Below, in pieces: positions 1 to 8,375 of a stretch of DNA of 44,036 nt. Origin of the DNA: Candidatus Omnitrophota bacterium (GTDB lineage: Bacteria > Omnitrophota > Gorgyraeia > Gygaellales > Profunditerraquicolaceae); assembly GCA_028710685.1 (NCBI GenBank), contig JAQTTQ010000005.1, positions 1 to 44,036 on the forward strand. The letters run 5' to 3'. The number at the start of each line of letters is the position of its first letter. Position 1 is the first letter of the stretch. Position numbers and translations under genes: made by a program. The notes under the pieces are model-generated. The model worked only from the letters and a program-made list of their open reading frames with translations. It did not search any database and was not told where the DNA came from.

Positions 1-451
1 TTTTAGTAACAAAATTTACCGTCCCTCCTATTGCATCAGGGCCAAACCCTGAAGGAGACACTCCGGATAATATATCGATACTGGAGATGTCCTCTTTAGT
101 AAGCGGGATATCGGCATTATAATGCCCAGTCTGAGGATCATTAATCCTTCTGCCGTTGAGCAAAACTCGCACCCCCTGGAAATTAGACCCGCGTAATGAA
201 AAATCCGCATGTATAGAGTTATTGGGTGAACGCGCCTGAAGGTTGAGAAAGGTTACCGATAAAGCCTCTACAGGGGAATCAAAGAGAAGGCTTTGCAGGA
301 TATCGCTGTCTAAAGAAGAGAGCCCCTCAAATGCCCCCTTGCTTTTTGCTACAGTAATCTTATCAAGAAGGATATTATTATCCTGGGCAAGAGAAACGCA
401 GCAATGAGTTATAAAGAAAACAAAAAAAATGCCTCCCCTTATCTTAAGCAT
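1..451 (-). CDS. TonB-dependent outer-membrane receptor, N-terminal part (3' end beyond window)
   Basis: The 150 residues readable from the ATG at 451 begin with a Sec signal peptide (MLKIRGG, a hydrophobic stretch, then SLAQ). A TonB-dependent receptor plug domain follows: SLRGSNFQGVRVLLNGRRIN, NADIPL, then IDILSGVSPSGFGPDAIGGTVNFVTK-type residues near 125-150. The plug closes the barrel pore and is moved by TonB energy. The ligand cannot be told because the beta-barrel lies off the left edge. A consensus promoter ends 6 nt before the ATG and there is no Shine-Dalgarno sequence, so the mRNA may be leaderless. The signal peptide starts right at this ATG, which supports the start. No cobalamin riboswitch fits in the 66-nt upstream gap. 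Confidence 0.88.
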   Translation of the reverse strand, partial: MLKIRGGIFFVFFITHCCVSLAQDNNILLDKITVAKSKGAFEGLSSLDSDILQSLLFDSPVEALSVTFLNLQARSPNNSIHADFSLRGSNFQGVRVLLNGRRINDPQTGHYNADIPLTKEDISSIDILSGVSPSGFGPDAIGGTVNFVTK

Positions 452-457
452 ATGCTT

Positions 458-485
458 ATTATAAGGTTTGGCGCTTAATTGTCAA
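458..485 (-). promoter_or_regulatory. Sigma-70-type promoter of the TonB receptor gene
   Basis: Minus-strand -35 TTGACA (485-480), 16-nt spacer, -10 TATAAT (463-458); both hexamers are perfect consensus. Six bases separate the -10 box from the ATG at 451, so a start site 7 nt downstream of the -10 would fall on the A of the start codon. Confidence 0.75.
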
Positions 486-517
486 CTAATTTAAGAATAG
501 AGGTTTACATTTAACCC

Positions 518-1474
518 TTAACGGCAGTGCATTACATCTCCGGCAATGACTTTCTGGGTTAACCCCGAATCAAGCCTGATTAACAGCCCTCCGTCAGAAT
601 CAACATCTACAGCCTCGCCCTCAATATGCTCTCTGTGAGAATAGACTTTGACCCTTTTGCCCAGAGTAAGCGAAAGCTGGCGCCATTTATCGATAACTGC
701 AAGCGGGCCTTTATTTTTAAAAAGAGAGTAATTTACCTCCAACTTATATAATATGTTCTGCAATATGCCTAACCGGCTCAGCTCTCCCCCCTTTTCCTGC
801 TTAAGGCTTGTTGCTTGCGATATTAACGATCTCTTATCATTATTTATATTGAGGCCTACTCCGATTACCATAAAATTTACCTCATCAACTTCAGCCTTAA
901 TTTCAGTAAGGATACCACCCAGCTTCTTATTATGGATCATAATATCATTCGGCCATTTTATCTGTACGTCTAAAGCGCAAAACTCTTTTATTGCCTCGCA
1001 AATTCCCACTGCGGCAAGCAAGGTAATTATAGAGGCCTTATCTAAGGCTATCTTTGGCCTTAAGATCATAGAGAAATATAGCCCTTTATATTTAGGAGAA
1101 TACCAGATCCTGCCCAGCCTCCCCCTGCCCTTAGCCTGCGTTTCCGCCAAGACTACCGTACCCTCGGTTGCCTCTTTCAAGGCAAGCTGGGTAGCCATAT
1201 CCATAGTAGAACTTAGGGAATTAAAATAAAGTATTCTCTTGCCAAAATCCTTTGTCTTAAGCCCTTGGTAAACTTGAAAGTCATATAATCTATCCGGGAT
1301 AGAAATAAGGCGGTATCCTAGGTGGGGGACAGCGGTAATATCAAAACCGAGCTCTTTTAAAGATTGTATGTGTTTCCATAATGCCTGGCGGCTTACCCCC
1401 AGGGTTTTACTTAATTCCTCTCCGGAGAGATACCCCTGCTCTTTTTTAAGCAGATAAATTATCCTATCTTCCAT
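518..1474 (-). CDS. birA: Bifunctional biotin-protein ligase / biotin operon repressor BirA
   Basis: 318 aa, the normal length for a class II BirA. Residues 1-60 form a winged helix-turn-helix (SGEELSKTLGVSRQALWKHI at 17-36). The central ligase domain carries the biotinyl-AMP loop GRGRLGRIWYSP (116-127), KWPND (173-177) and the KKLGGIL strand near 183. A C-terminal SH3-like domain spans about 260-318. It activates biotin with ATP and transfers it to a lysine on carboxylase carrier domains; with the HTH it can also repress biotin genes. It is the last gene of the sulfur operon, 2 nt after the cysteine desulfurase. The biotin transporter gene bioY lies about 28 kb away, but I see no classical BirA operator there. 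Confidence 0.95.
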   Translation of the reverse strand: MEDRIIYLLKKEQGYLSGEELSKTLGVSRQALWKHIQSLKELGFDITAVPHLGYRLISIPDRLYDFQVYQGLKTKDFGKRILYFNSLSSTMDMATQLALKEATEGTVVLAETQAKGRGRLGRIWYSPKYKGLYFSMILRPKIALDKASIITLLAAVGICEAIKEFCALDVQIKWPNDIMIHNKKLGGILTEIKAEVDEVNFMVIGVGLNINNDKRSLISQATSLKQEKGGELSRLGILQNILYKLEVNYSLFKNKGPLAVIDKWRQLSLTLGKRVKVYSHREHIEGEAVDVDSDGGLLIRLDSGLTQKVIAGDVMHCR

Positions 1475-1476
1475 GA

Positions 1477-2640
1477 TTATTTCTTCTCATAAAGAGGGGA
1501 CATAGCGCGTAACTTTTCTATAACCTTAGGCAAGTGTTTTAAGAAGTAATCTATATCGCTTTCTTCCGTCCATCTTCCTAGGGTTATCCTTAATGAACCA
1601 TGCGCAGTAGCATGGTCTAAACCTATCCCTAAGAGTACATGTGAAGGCTCAAGAGAGCTGGAGGTACAGGCTGAACCAGTAGAAACAGCGATATTAAGCA
1701 TATCTAAACTAAGCAGCATTGATTCGCCTTCAATGTATTTTACGGAAAAATTAACATTATTAGGGAGCCTTAAATCAGGATGGCCATTCAACTTAACCTC
1801 GGGTATGCTTTTAGGTATCTCCTCTATCATTCTATCCCGTAAGGCTGTTTGAGCCCTTATTTCACTATCCATGTTCTTGCGGCATAATTCTACGGCCTTT
1901 CCTAAGCCTACAATTCCCGGGGTATTATAAGTAGATGCCCTTCTGCCCTTTTCCTGGTCCCCTCCATAAAGCAGCCTTTCTATCCGGCTTCCTTTCCTTA
2001 TATATAAAGCCCCGACCCCCTTAGGCCCATAAAACTTATGGGCAGAAAGAGAGAGAAAATCTACATTAAGATCAACAACGTTAACCGGAATATGGCCTAC
2101 GGTCTGCACCGCATCAGTATGAAAATAAACCCCCTTTGTTCTGGCAATCTTACCGATCTCTTTAATCGGCTGTATTGTTCCGATCTCATTATTGGCGTGC
2201 ATTATACTTATAAGTATAGTCTTATCAGTAATCGCCTTATTCAGGTCTTCAGGGTAAACCAGGCCATCCTTATCTACCTTTAAATAGGTAACCTTAAAAC
2301 CTTTCTTCTCAAGGTAATCGCAAGGCTCGCTTACGGCATGATGCTCAATAGCAGAAGTAATAATATGGTTACCCTTACCTGATAGGGCAGCGGCAACCCC
2401 TAAAATAACATTATTATTTGACTCTGTTCCTCCCGATGTAAAAACTATTTCATCAGGAAGCGCCCCTATAAATGAGGCAAGCCCCTCCCGGCTATCCTCC
2501 ACACCCTTCTTAGCCTCCTGGCCAAAAGAATGCATGCTGGAGGCATTCCCCGGCTTATCAAAAAAGAATGGCTCCATGGCCTTTAAAACTTCGGGGTCAC
2601 ATGGAGCAGTTGCCGCGTAATCTAAATAAACTCTTTTCAT
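1477..2640 (-). CDS. Cysteine desulfurase, NifS/IscS family
   Basis: 387 aa class V aminotransferase-fold enzyme that removes sulfur from cysteine as a persulfide and supplies Fe-S assembly and thiolation. The PLP lysine is K202 in SAHKFYGPKGVG, the PLP-stacking histidine region is at 100-101 (IEHHAV), and the catalytic cysteine is C325 in TGSACTSSSLEPSHV, the short-loop group I pattern. It sits 14 nt after the NIL-ferredoxin gene, in an operon headed by an Nfu scaffold. The operon therefore joins sulfur mobilisation, an Fe-S carrier and homocysteine formation. NifS and IscS cannot be separated safely from sequence alone, so no symbol is given. Confidence 0.95.
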   Translation of the reverse strand: MKRVYLDYAATAPCDPEVLKAMEPFFFDKPGNASSMHSFGQEAKKGVEDSREGLASFIGALPDEIVFTSGGTESNNNVILGVAAALSGKGNHIITSAIEHHAVSEPCDYLEKKGFKVTYLKVDKDGLVYPEDLNKAITDKTILISIMHANNEIGTIQPIKEIGKIARTKGVYFHTDAVQTVGHIPVNVVDLNVDFLSLSAHKFYGPKGVGALYIRKGSRIERLLYGGDQEKGRRASTYNTPGIVGLGKAVELCRKNMDSEIRAQTALRDRMIEEIPKSIPEVKLNGHPDLRLPNNVNFSVKYIEGESMLLSLDMLNIAVSTGSACTSSSLEPSHVLLGIGLDHATAHGSLRITLGRWTEESDIDYFLKHLPKVIEKLRAMSPLYEKK

Positions 2641-2654
2641 ATTATTGGCTGTTA

Positions 2655-3062
2655 TTAAAAGTGGACTTCCATCGCACGCGGAGGGCAGATTTTAACGCAA
2701 AGCTCACAGGCGATACATTTTTTATTATCAAATTTTACCTTACGCGTCTGCTTATCTACCGTAAGCGCCTCCGTCGGACAGATCGGTACGCATACCCCGC
2801 AGTTAGTGCACTTAACCTCATTCCTCACCACATCCTGGCTTAACGGCTGCATCCTGACCCCGCAGCCCTTAAGGTATTCTATCCCCTTATCAAAATTATC
2901 CCTTTTGCCGATTAATTCTAAAACCATAAGCCCTTCTTCTTCGGGAGTAACAAAGGCCTTAAGAATATTAAACTGCAAATCATATTCCTTAACCAGCTTA
3001 TAAACAAGCGGTTGATTAACCAGGCGATGCGGAAAATGTAAAACTATCCTCTTTGAGACCAT
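2655..3062 (-). CDS. NIL domain / 2x[4Fe-4S] ferredoxin, homocysteine-synthesis partner
   Basis: 135 aa. Residues 1-75 are a NIL domain (ACT-like fold; RIVLHFPHRLVNQPLVYKL). Two [4Fe-4S] motifs follow, with cysteines at 85, 88, 91, 95 and 116, 119, 122, 126. The gene lies 2 nt after the DUF39 gene. The same pairing in Methanosarcina acetivorans (MA1821/MA1822) is established as a route from aspartate semialdehyde to homocysteine, where this protein is thought to deliver electrons or sulfur. The assignment here rests on domain order plus that neighbour. An alternative is a general ferredoxin attached to a methionine-transport-like sensor domain, but no transporter is nearby. Confidence 0.9.
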   Translation of the reverse strand: MVSKRIVLHFPHRLVNQPLVYKLVKEYDLQFNILKAFVTPEEEGLMVLELIGKRDNFDKGIEYLKGCGVRMQPLSQDVVRNEVKCTNCGVCVPICPTEALTVDKQTRKVKFDNKKCIACELCVKICPPRAMEVHF

Positions 3063-3064
3063 CC

Positions 3065-4279
3065 TTAATCCTCTTTCTTTAAGACCGGCCTTTCTTTGAG
3101 CATTTTAAAACCGTAACCCGAATCTGCCTGAGGCAGAGGGGATACCGGCTCACTCAAAAGAAAATCCCCCTTCTTAATCCAATCCTTAAGTTCTTCGCAG
3201 ATTTCGCGTGCCTTGGAATAGCTAGAAAGATTACCGGTTAAGACCTCTTTGCCCTGAACAACAATCTTTCCGCTCTTCAGTTCATCATAATTTACCTCGC
3301 CCAAAGAACTAGGCAGGCAGTTGGGATAATTTACGCTATAGTCCACAACCTGAGCGTATATATCTTTATCCGAGGCTGCCGCATAACTTAAAACCTCTTC
3401 ATCTAATACCGGGATAGGAAGGCCTATACCGACAATAAGCGTAGAACCATAACCAAGCATACTGGTACCTACCAACCAACTCTTATTCATCTGTTTTAAA
3501 TCGCCTATAACCGCAAGAGTACCCGCAGGCACCTGAGGTATCCCGTTGTCTTTACGCAATACAGAAGGATTATGCTGAGTGCCGTGCCAAGCAATATAGC
3601 CTACCCCTCCCCCTAAAAATATCTTCGTACCTATGCCAAATGTTCGGTAATACGGATCTTTCAATAAAGGGGATAATTGGCCGGCTGAGCAGTAATTAGC
3701 ATTGCCTAAATTGGGCTTAAGCATCCCCATATAGGTATATATCGGCTTATCGGATAAATTAACTGCCACATTATAATTCTGGTAGCAATTACGGATATTA
3801 AAAAGCACCGCCTCATTCATATCCTTAATATTTATCAAGGTCTCTATTTTCCTGCGCGGGTAGCAATCTGTGCCGTAGGCAGTTGCCTCCAATCGGACAT
3901 CCTCTCCGGCAACCAACTCCTGAATGACATGCGCACCTCCGTATTTAAACTCACCCGGATAAACCTTATTGCGCGGGTCATCATCGGGCAGGGCTGTTGC
4001 ACCTAAATAAATATCTACTGCCGCAAAACCTGTATAACAGGGGACATCATTAAGTTTACAGGTCCCCCCTCCTACTTTTATACGCGGTTTAGAGTGACCG
4101 ATATTAAAATAGGCGCCCGATGAACACATCGGCCCAAAAGTCCCGCAGGTAACTACATCTACCTCTTGGGCGACCTTCTTTACCCCTTTTTTCTGGACAA
4201 GGTCAATCACCTCTTCGGCGGTAACTACGACAACCTCGCCCTTTTTAATCTTCTCATTTATCTCTTTTATGGTCTTCAT
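3065..4279 (-). CDS. DUF39 homocysteine biosynthesis protein
   Basis: 404 aa, DUF39 (HcyBio) family over nearly the full length. The family is implicated in forming homocysteine from aspartate semialdehyde and a sulfide or persulfide donor, without O-acyl-homoserine. Cysteines lie at 45 (VTCGTFGP), 52 (MCSSGAYF), 74 (GGTCKLND), 81 (VPCYTGFA) and 139 (GTDCYPRRKIET), with glycine-rich stretches typical of the family. Some homologues continue into a CBS pair; this one ends without it. It follows nfu by 12 nt and precedes the NIL-ferredoxin by 2 nt. The adjacent desulfurase could supply sulfur, which is inference. Confidence 0.9.
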   Translation of the reverse strand: MKTIKEINEKIKKGEVVVVTAEEVIDLVQKKGVKKVAQEVDVVTCGTFGPMCSSGAYFNIGHSKPRIKVGGGTCKLNDVPCYTGFAAVDIYLGATALPDDDPRNKVYPGEFKYGGAHVIQELVAGEDVRLEATAYGTDCYPRRKIETLINIKDMNEAVLFNIRNCYQNYNVAVNLSDKPIYTYMGMLKPNLGNANYCSAGQLSPLLKDPYYRTFGIGTKIFLGGGVGYIAWHGTQHNPSVLRKDNGIPQVPAGTLAVIGDLKQMNKSWLVGTSMLGYGSTLIVGIGLPIPVLDEEVLSYAAASDKDIYAQVVDYSVNYPNCLPSSLGEVNYDELKSGKIVVQGKEVLTGNLSSYSKAREICEELKDWIKKGDFLLSEPVSPLPQADSGYGFKMLKERPVLKKED

Positions 4280-4291
4280 TAAATTAATCCC

Positions 4292-4513
4292 TTATATCGC
4301 GATAACTTCCTTTATTTCCGGTACATCCTCTTTTATAATCCTCTCAATGCCCATCTTCAAAGTCATTGAACTCATCGGGCAGCAGCCGCAGCTTCCCTTT
4401 AACCTAAGCTTAACTATACCATCAGCGGTTACTTCAACTAACTCAACATTACCCCCGTCAGCCTGCAGCATGGGCCTAACCTTTTCAAGCGCCTTCTCAA
4501 CTCTTTCTTTCAT
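4292..4513 (-). CDS. Nfu-type Fe-S scaffold (NifU C-terminal domain)
   Basis: 73 aa consisting only of the NifU C-terminal domain. It opens MKERVEKALEKVRPMLQADG and carries the CxxC cluster site in GSCGCCPMSS near residues 40-49. Such stand-alone Nfu proteins bind a [4Fe-4S] cluster across a dimer and pass it to apoproteins. It is the first gene of the five-gene operon ending in birA and has a good ribosome site (AAGGAGA). Its neighbours, a cysteine desulfurase and a dicluster ferredoxin, fit cluster delivery to the homocysteine system. Confidence 0.93.
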   Translation of the reverse strand: MKERVEKALEKVRPMLQADGGNVELVEVTADGIVKLRLKGSCGCCPMSSMTLKMGIERIIKEDVPEIKEVIAI

Positions 4514-4560
4514 AATATTCTCCTTTTATCTGGTGCCTTCTTAAGAATTTACTTATTTTG

Positions 4561-4590
4561 ATTATAACATGGCTCAAGATGCTAAGCCAA
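4561..4590 (-). promoter_or_regulatory. Possible promoter of the nfu-DUF39-birA operon
   Basis: Minus-strand -35-like TTGGCT (4590-4585), 18-nt spacer, -10 TATAAT (4566-4561) at the 3' end of thiE. The -10 box is perfect and the -35 box is weak. Read-through from the thiE operon is equally possible because the gap is only 60 nt and shows no terminator. Confidence 0.4.
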
Positions 4591-5194
4591 GGTTTATTTC
4601 CTTAAGGAATCTGGATATCTCTGCCTTGATATTACTTTTACCCACCACAGCAGAAATAGCGCAAAGTGAATCTGCCCCTGCCCTTATAACATCCTGGGCA
4701 TTAACAAGATTGATTCCTCCAATAGCAACAATAGGTATCTTATATTTCTTTCTTATTTTAGTAATCAAAGTTAACCCCACGGGCCTGCCTGCATCTGCCT
4801 TAGTATTAGTTGTAAAAACAGGGGCAACGCCCAGATAATCTACGCCACAGCTAACCGCCTCTTCTGCTTGGGCCATGGAATGGATAGTTAAGCCGATTAT
4901 CTTATCCTTTCCTAATATTTTACGCGCTAAACTAACCGGCATATCAGATTGCCCCAAATGCATTCCGTCTGCCTTTACCGCCTGGGCAACATCAATACGG
5001 TCATTAATTACAAAAAGCTCCCTCCTGCAAATCTTGCGCAGCTTCATAGCCTCTTTAATCATCAATTTGGTGCTAATATATTTATTCCTATACTGCACCG
5101 CGCAGACACCTGCTCGGCAAGCCTCTTTTACATCGCTAATAATCCCTGCCTTGCTTAAAGAGGCATCAGTTATGAAATAAAATCCTCTTAACAT
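4574..5194 (-). CDS. thiE: Thiamine-phosphate synthase
   Basis: 206 aa TIM barrel that joins HMP pyrophosphate and thiazole phosphate to give thiamine phosphate. Family motifs are in order: QYRNK near 35, FVINDRIDVA near 61-70, MHLGQSD near 77-83, the pyrophosphate loop PVFTTNTKADAG near 125-136, and the phosphate-binding AIGGI near 157. It overlaps the end of thiM by 7 nt, so the two are translationally coupled. No thiC, thiG or thiD lies in the window, which fits salvage of exogenous or recycled moieties or genes elsewhere. Confidence 0.95.
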   Translation of the reverse strand: MLRGFYFITDASLSKAGIISDVKEACRAGVCAVQYRNKYISTKLMIKEAMKLRKICRRELFVINDRIDVAQAVKADGMHLGQSDMPVSLARKILGKDKIIGLTIHSMAQAEEAVSCGVDYLGVAPVFTTNTKADAGRPVGLTLITKIRKKYKIPIVAIGGINLVNAQDVIRAGADSLCAISAVVGKSNIKAEISRFLKEINLGLAS

Positions 5195-6018
5195 TTTATT
5201 CTCTGCATGCGCGAAACCGTTACCCTTTTAAGATTATATAAGGAATCAAAAAGGTGAACCTTGAAGCCCCCCGGTCCGTTGGATTTCTTAGCAGCAAGCT
5301 CTCCAGCTACTTCAAAACAGACCAAACCCGAGACAGCCGCCTTAACTAAATCTTTTTCTACTGCTGCAAATGCACCTATTACTGAAGCCGCCATACAACC
5401 TGTCCCTACCAAACTGGCCATTAATTTATCCCCGTTAGAAATAAAATAGGCCGTCTTGCCGCTAGTAACTATATCCTCTTGCCCGGTAACAACCACCACG
5501 CATTTCTTTGCAAAGGCCAGGCCTGATGCCAATCTTTTAATATTCATGGCAATACTTGAGCTATCTACTCCTTTAGTCTTGACATTTTCACCGCAGACAC
5601 GAGCTATCTCCGAGTAATTACCTTTAATTATATCTATCTTCGTCTCAATAAGCAACTCTTTGCATTTCTGGTCACGTAAAGAAGTAGACCCGGCCCCACA
5701 GACATCAAGAATGACCGGAATTTTCTTTTTATTCGCAGCAGTTGCTGCCCTCTTCATTGCTTCCACAAAATCAATGGTAAGCGTCCCTATATTTAAGACT
5801 AAGCTTGAGGAAATGGCAGCCATATCACAAACCTCCTCCATGGCATGGGCCATTACAGGAGATGCGCCTATCGCCTTAACCGCCTGCGCACAATCATAAA
5901 TAGTAACCCAATTGGTAAGATGATGGATAAGAGGAGATTCCGCCCTAATCCTATCTAATAAAATGCCTGGGTTTATCTCCTGCAAACTCCGGTTGCTCTC
6001 AGTGCGCATATTCTTCAT
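5188..6018 (-). CDS. thiM: Hydroxyethylthiazole kinase
   Basis: 276 aa ribokinase-like enzyme that phosphorylates 4-methyl-5-hydroxyethylthiazole for thiamine salvage. Recognised by [14 protein letters not shown] near 31, [12 protein letters not shown] near 120, KGNYSEIA near 152 and the anion hole [14 protein letters not shown] near 226. The usual DPVG is DVCG here. The ATG at 6018 overlaps cysK by 20 nt; an in-frame ATG at 6009 would shorten it by 3 residues and neither has a strong ribosome site. It pairs with thiE, and no TPP riboswitch is seen upstream because the unit begins inside an operon. Confidence 0.93.
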   Translation of the reverse strand: MKNMRTESNRSLQEINPGILLDRIRAESPLIHHLTNWVTIYDCAQAVKAIGASPVMAHAMEEVCDMAAISSSLVLNIGTLTIDFVEAMKRAATAANKKKIPVILDVCGAGSTSLRDQKCKELLIETKIDIIKGNYSEIARVCGENVKTKGVDSSSIAMNIKRLASGLAFAKKCVVVVTGQEDIVTSGKTAYFISNGDKLMASLVGTGCMAASVIGAFAAVEKDLVKAAVSGLVCFEVAGELAAKKSNGPGGFKVHLFDSLYNLKRVTVSRMQRIKC

Positions 6019-6931
6019 AAAGCCAAGTAGAAAGATATCTCTCTCCGGTGCTAGGCAAGACAGTAACTATTATTTTACCTTTTGATTCCTTCCTGCGAGC
6101 GACCTCAAGAGATGCCCATACTGCTGCGCCGCTGGAGATCCCGGCAAAAATCCCCTCTTCTTTAGCCAACCTCCTAGCTATCTCTCCGGCATCCTCATGA
6201 CGGACTTGCATAATCTCATCTATTATACTTAAATTTAATACCTTCGGGATAAACCCTGCGCCTATGCCTTGGATCTTGTGCTGTCCGGACTTTCCCTGCG
6301 ATAGGATAGGAGAATCTTTCGGTTCAAGGCCTATAATTTTAACAGAAGGCCTGCGCTCTTTTAAAACCTCTCCCACTCCGGTAATTGTGCCTCCGGTGCC
6401 TATCCCTGCTATAAATATATCCACATTACCTTCGCTGTCGCGCCAGATCTCCTCGGCGGTAGTTTCACGATGAACCCTTGGGTTAGCAGGATTATTAAAC
6501 TGCTGCGGGATATAGCTATCCGGTATTATCCTCATCAGATCTTCAGCCTTCTCTATTGCCCCCTTCATCCCTTTTGACCCCTCGGTCAAGACCACCTCAG
6601 CCCCAAGGGCGCGCAAAAGCTGTCTTCTTTCAACGCTCATTGTTTCAGGCATAGTCAGAATCAACCGGTAACCTTTTTCTGCCGCTACAAAAGCCAAGGC
6701 GATACCTGTATTACCGCTGGTAGGCTCAATAATTACCGAGCCATTTTTCAGTAAACCTTTTTTTTCCGCATCCTCAATCATTGCCACACCGATTCTATCT
6801 TTAACGCTAGATAAGGGGTTAAAAAACTCCAATTTTGCGTATATAGTAGCTTCTAATCCGCTGGAAAGCTTATTAAGCCTGACAAGAGGAGTATTACCAA
6901 TAGTCTTGGATATACTGGATTTTATGTTCAT
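5999..6931 (-). CDS. cysK: Cysteine synthase (O-acetylserine sulfhydrylase)
   Basis: 310 aa fold-type II PLP enzyme making cysteine from O-acetylserine and sulfide. PLP lysine K44 in [11 protein letters not shown], substrate loop TSGNTG (71-76) and phosphate-binding GTGGTITG (178-185) are all intact, and the C-terminal SGAAVWASL is typical. The size matches CysK; there is no CBS or other extension pointing to cystathionine beta-synthase. It lies 3 nt after an Rrf2 regulator. An Rrf2 protein (CymR) working with CysK controls cysteine metabolism in Firmicutes, which makes a similar feedback here plausible but unproven. Confidence 0.95.
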   Translation of the reverse strand: MNIKSSISKTIGNTPLVRLNKLSSGLEATIYAKLEFFNPLSSVKDRIGVAMIEDAEKKGLLKNGSVIIEPTSGNTGIALAFVAAEKGYRLILTMPETMSVERRQLLRALGAEVVLTEGSKGMKGAIEKAEDLMRIIPDSYIPQQFNNPANPRVHRETTAEEIWRDSEGNVDIFIAGIGTGGTITGVGEVLKERRPSVKIIGLEPKDSPILSQGKSGQHKIQGIGAGFIPKVLNLSIIDEIMQVRHEDAGEIARRLAKEEGIFAGISSGAAVWASLEVARRKESKGKIIVTVLPSTGERYLSTWLYEEYAH

Positions 6932-6934
6932 ATT

Positions 6935-7375
6935 TTATATTTGATAAACCAGATTCTCGCTGGGGCCAAGAGCCTTCTTTGCTAATTCTTCGAAATTAAT
7001 CCTATCGATAATTCTAGTAGTTGCCTCATTAACCTGAAACCATATATCCCTAAAAACACAAGTTGACGACTCTTTACAGCCGCTATATGTTTTGCTAATA
7101 CATGCTATAGGTTCGGTAGATCCTACGATAAACCTTACAACTTCTCCCAAGGTTATCTGAGAAGGATCCTTAGACAAAAGGTAGCCTCCTACATTACCCC
7201 TGCGGCTTTCTACAAATCCCCCCTTTTTAAGTTCAGACAATATTTGCTCTAAAAACTTTATCGGAATATCCAAACGCCTAGCCAGCCCCGGTACTGAAAC
7301 AGGATCAGGACCATAATTAATAGCTAAGTTTAACATTGTTTTTAAAGCATAGTCAGCTTTATAAGTAATACGCAT
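6935..7375 (-). CDS. Rrf2-family regulator heading the cysK-thiM-thiE operon
   Basis: 146 aa. The N-terminal winged HTH begins MRITYKADYALKTMLNLA, has DIPIKFLEQILSELKKGGFVES as recognition region (36-57) and the RRGNVGGYLL wing. Three cysteines, C92, C100 and C106, lie in the loop where IscR-type proteins bind a [2Fe-2S] cluster, so an Fe-S sensing role is likely. CymR-type Rrf2 proteins lack such a set. It is first in its operon with a clear promoter and an AGAGGA ribosome site, and AT-rich repeated sequence around the -10 suggests autoregulation. It may sense Fe-S or cysteine status; the effector is not decided by sequence. Confidence 0.92.
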   Translation of the reverse strand: MRITYKADYALKTMLNLAINYGPDPVSVPGLARRLDIPIKFLEQILSELKKGGFVESRRGNVGGYLLSKDPSQITLGEVVRFIVGSTEPIACISKTYSGCKESSTCVFRDIWFQVNEATTRIIDRINFEELAKKALGPSENLVYQI

Positions 7376-7400
7376 AATTATCCTCTATCTATATTATCCC

Positions 7401-7442
7401 TATAATTATAGTATAGTATAACCTAAAATTTACTCATGTCAA
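7401..7442 (-). promoter_or_regulatory. Promoter and possible operator of the Rrf2-cysK operon
   Basis: Minus-strand -35 TTGACA (7442-7437), 18-nt spacer, -10 TACTAT (7418-7413). Overlapping and following the -10 are tandem TATAC/TATAG units and the 10-bp palindrome TATAATTATA at 7401-7410, a plausible binding region for the Rrf2 protein encoded just downstream. Confidence 0.55.
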
Positions 7443-7459
7443 GTTTTTTTATAAATATC

Positions 7460-8365
7460 TTAGTTTCTGCTTAAATAATTAAATGCGCCTAAGGAAGCTT
7501 TTGAACCCTCGCCTGCGGCAATAATGATCTGCTTTTGCGGAACATCAGTAACATCCCCTGCGGCGAATATGCCGGGAATGCTGGTTTCATTATAAGAATT
7601 AATCTTAATTTCCCCATGTGAATTCTTTTCCACATCTTTTATGAATCCGGAATTAGGTATAAGCCCAACCTCCACAAAGATTCCCTGGACAGATATTTCT
7701 TCTTCCCTTCCCTGAGAGACAACCCTTATCTTCTCTACCAATTTATCCCCTAACACCGCGCTAACTTGAGAGTTATTCTTTATCACCGTATTCTCGGCAG
7801 ATTCCACTTTCTGCCTCATAATTAAGTCTCCGCCCAAATTTAAGGTATTGTTAATTATATAAACTTTACGGGCGATTTTTATTAATTGCAGCGCTGCATC
7901 TAACGCGGAATTTCCTCCTCCAATTATTGCCACATCCTTTCCTGCGAAAAGCGGACCGTCACAGGTTGCGCAATAAGTAAGCCCCTTATTCTTAAATTCT
8001 TTTTCTCCCGGTACCCCCAGCTCTTTTGACCGTTTTCCAGAAGCAATAATTACAGTTTTAGATTGATATTCACCCCTAAGCGTCTTAACTAAAATATCCT
8101 TTTCTAACTTCCTGATTTCTATGACTTCTTCCTTCTCCTTTACCGGAACATCGTATTTACGCATATGCTCTTCAAACTTTTGCGCAAGCTCAGGCCCTGA
8201 GATAAACTGGTAACCGGTATAATTTTCAATATCCCCGCTCCAAGCAGCCTGTCCTCCGATATCGCCGGTTAAAACCAGGAAATCCATCTTCTTACGCGCA
8301 GCATAGACTGCCGCAGTAATCCCGGCCGGGCCGGCACCTATTATAATGAGGTCGTATAGCTTCAT
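7460..8365 (-). CDS. AhpF-like thioredoxin-reductase-family flavoprotein (no N-terminal domain)
   Basis: 301 aa FAD/NAD(P) enzyme: FAD GAGPAG (10-15), redox disulfide C132/C135 in CATCDG, second nucleotide motif GGGNSALDA (149-157) and C-terminal FAD motif FAAGDVTDVPQKQI. The stretch after the second nucleotide fold (about 166-190, IINNTLNLGGDLIMRQKV) lacks the HRRxxxR signature that grips the NADPH 2'-phosphate in classical TrxB. The C-terminal part resembles AhpF (FVEVGLIPN, KQIIIAAGEGSKASLGAFNYL). An NADH-preferring, AhpF-type reductase is therefore likely. It is the last gene of the redox operon, 62 nt after a glutaredoxin that may act as its detached N-terminal disulfide carrier, as in the Clostridium pasteurianum Cp34/Cp9 pair. 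Confidence 0.88.
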   Translation of the reverse strand: MKLYDLIIIGAGPAGITAAVYAARKKMDFLVLTGDIGGQAAWSGDIENYTGYQFISGPELAQKFEEHMRKYDVPVKEKEEVIEIRKLEKDILVKTLRGEYQSKTVIIASGKRSKELGVPGEKEFKNKGLTYCATCDGPLFAGKDVAIIGGGNSALDAALQLIKIARKVYIINNTLNLGGDLIMRQKVESAENTVIKNNSQVSAVLGDKLVEKIRVVSQGREEEISVQGIFVEVGLIPNSGFIKDVEKNSHGEIKINSYNETSIPGIFAAGDVTDVPQKQIIIAAGEGSKASLGAFNYLSRN

Positions 8366-8375
8366 ATCTTATTAT

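Noticed and set aside
753-1229. 158-codon plus-strand open frame
   Set aside because: Antisense to birA, which carries all ligase motifs; low-complexity composition typical of a shadow frame.
5999-6020. Possible TPP riboswitch before thiM
   Set aside because: thiM starts inside cysK; there is no leader and no CTGAGA-type thi-box nearby.
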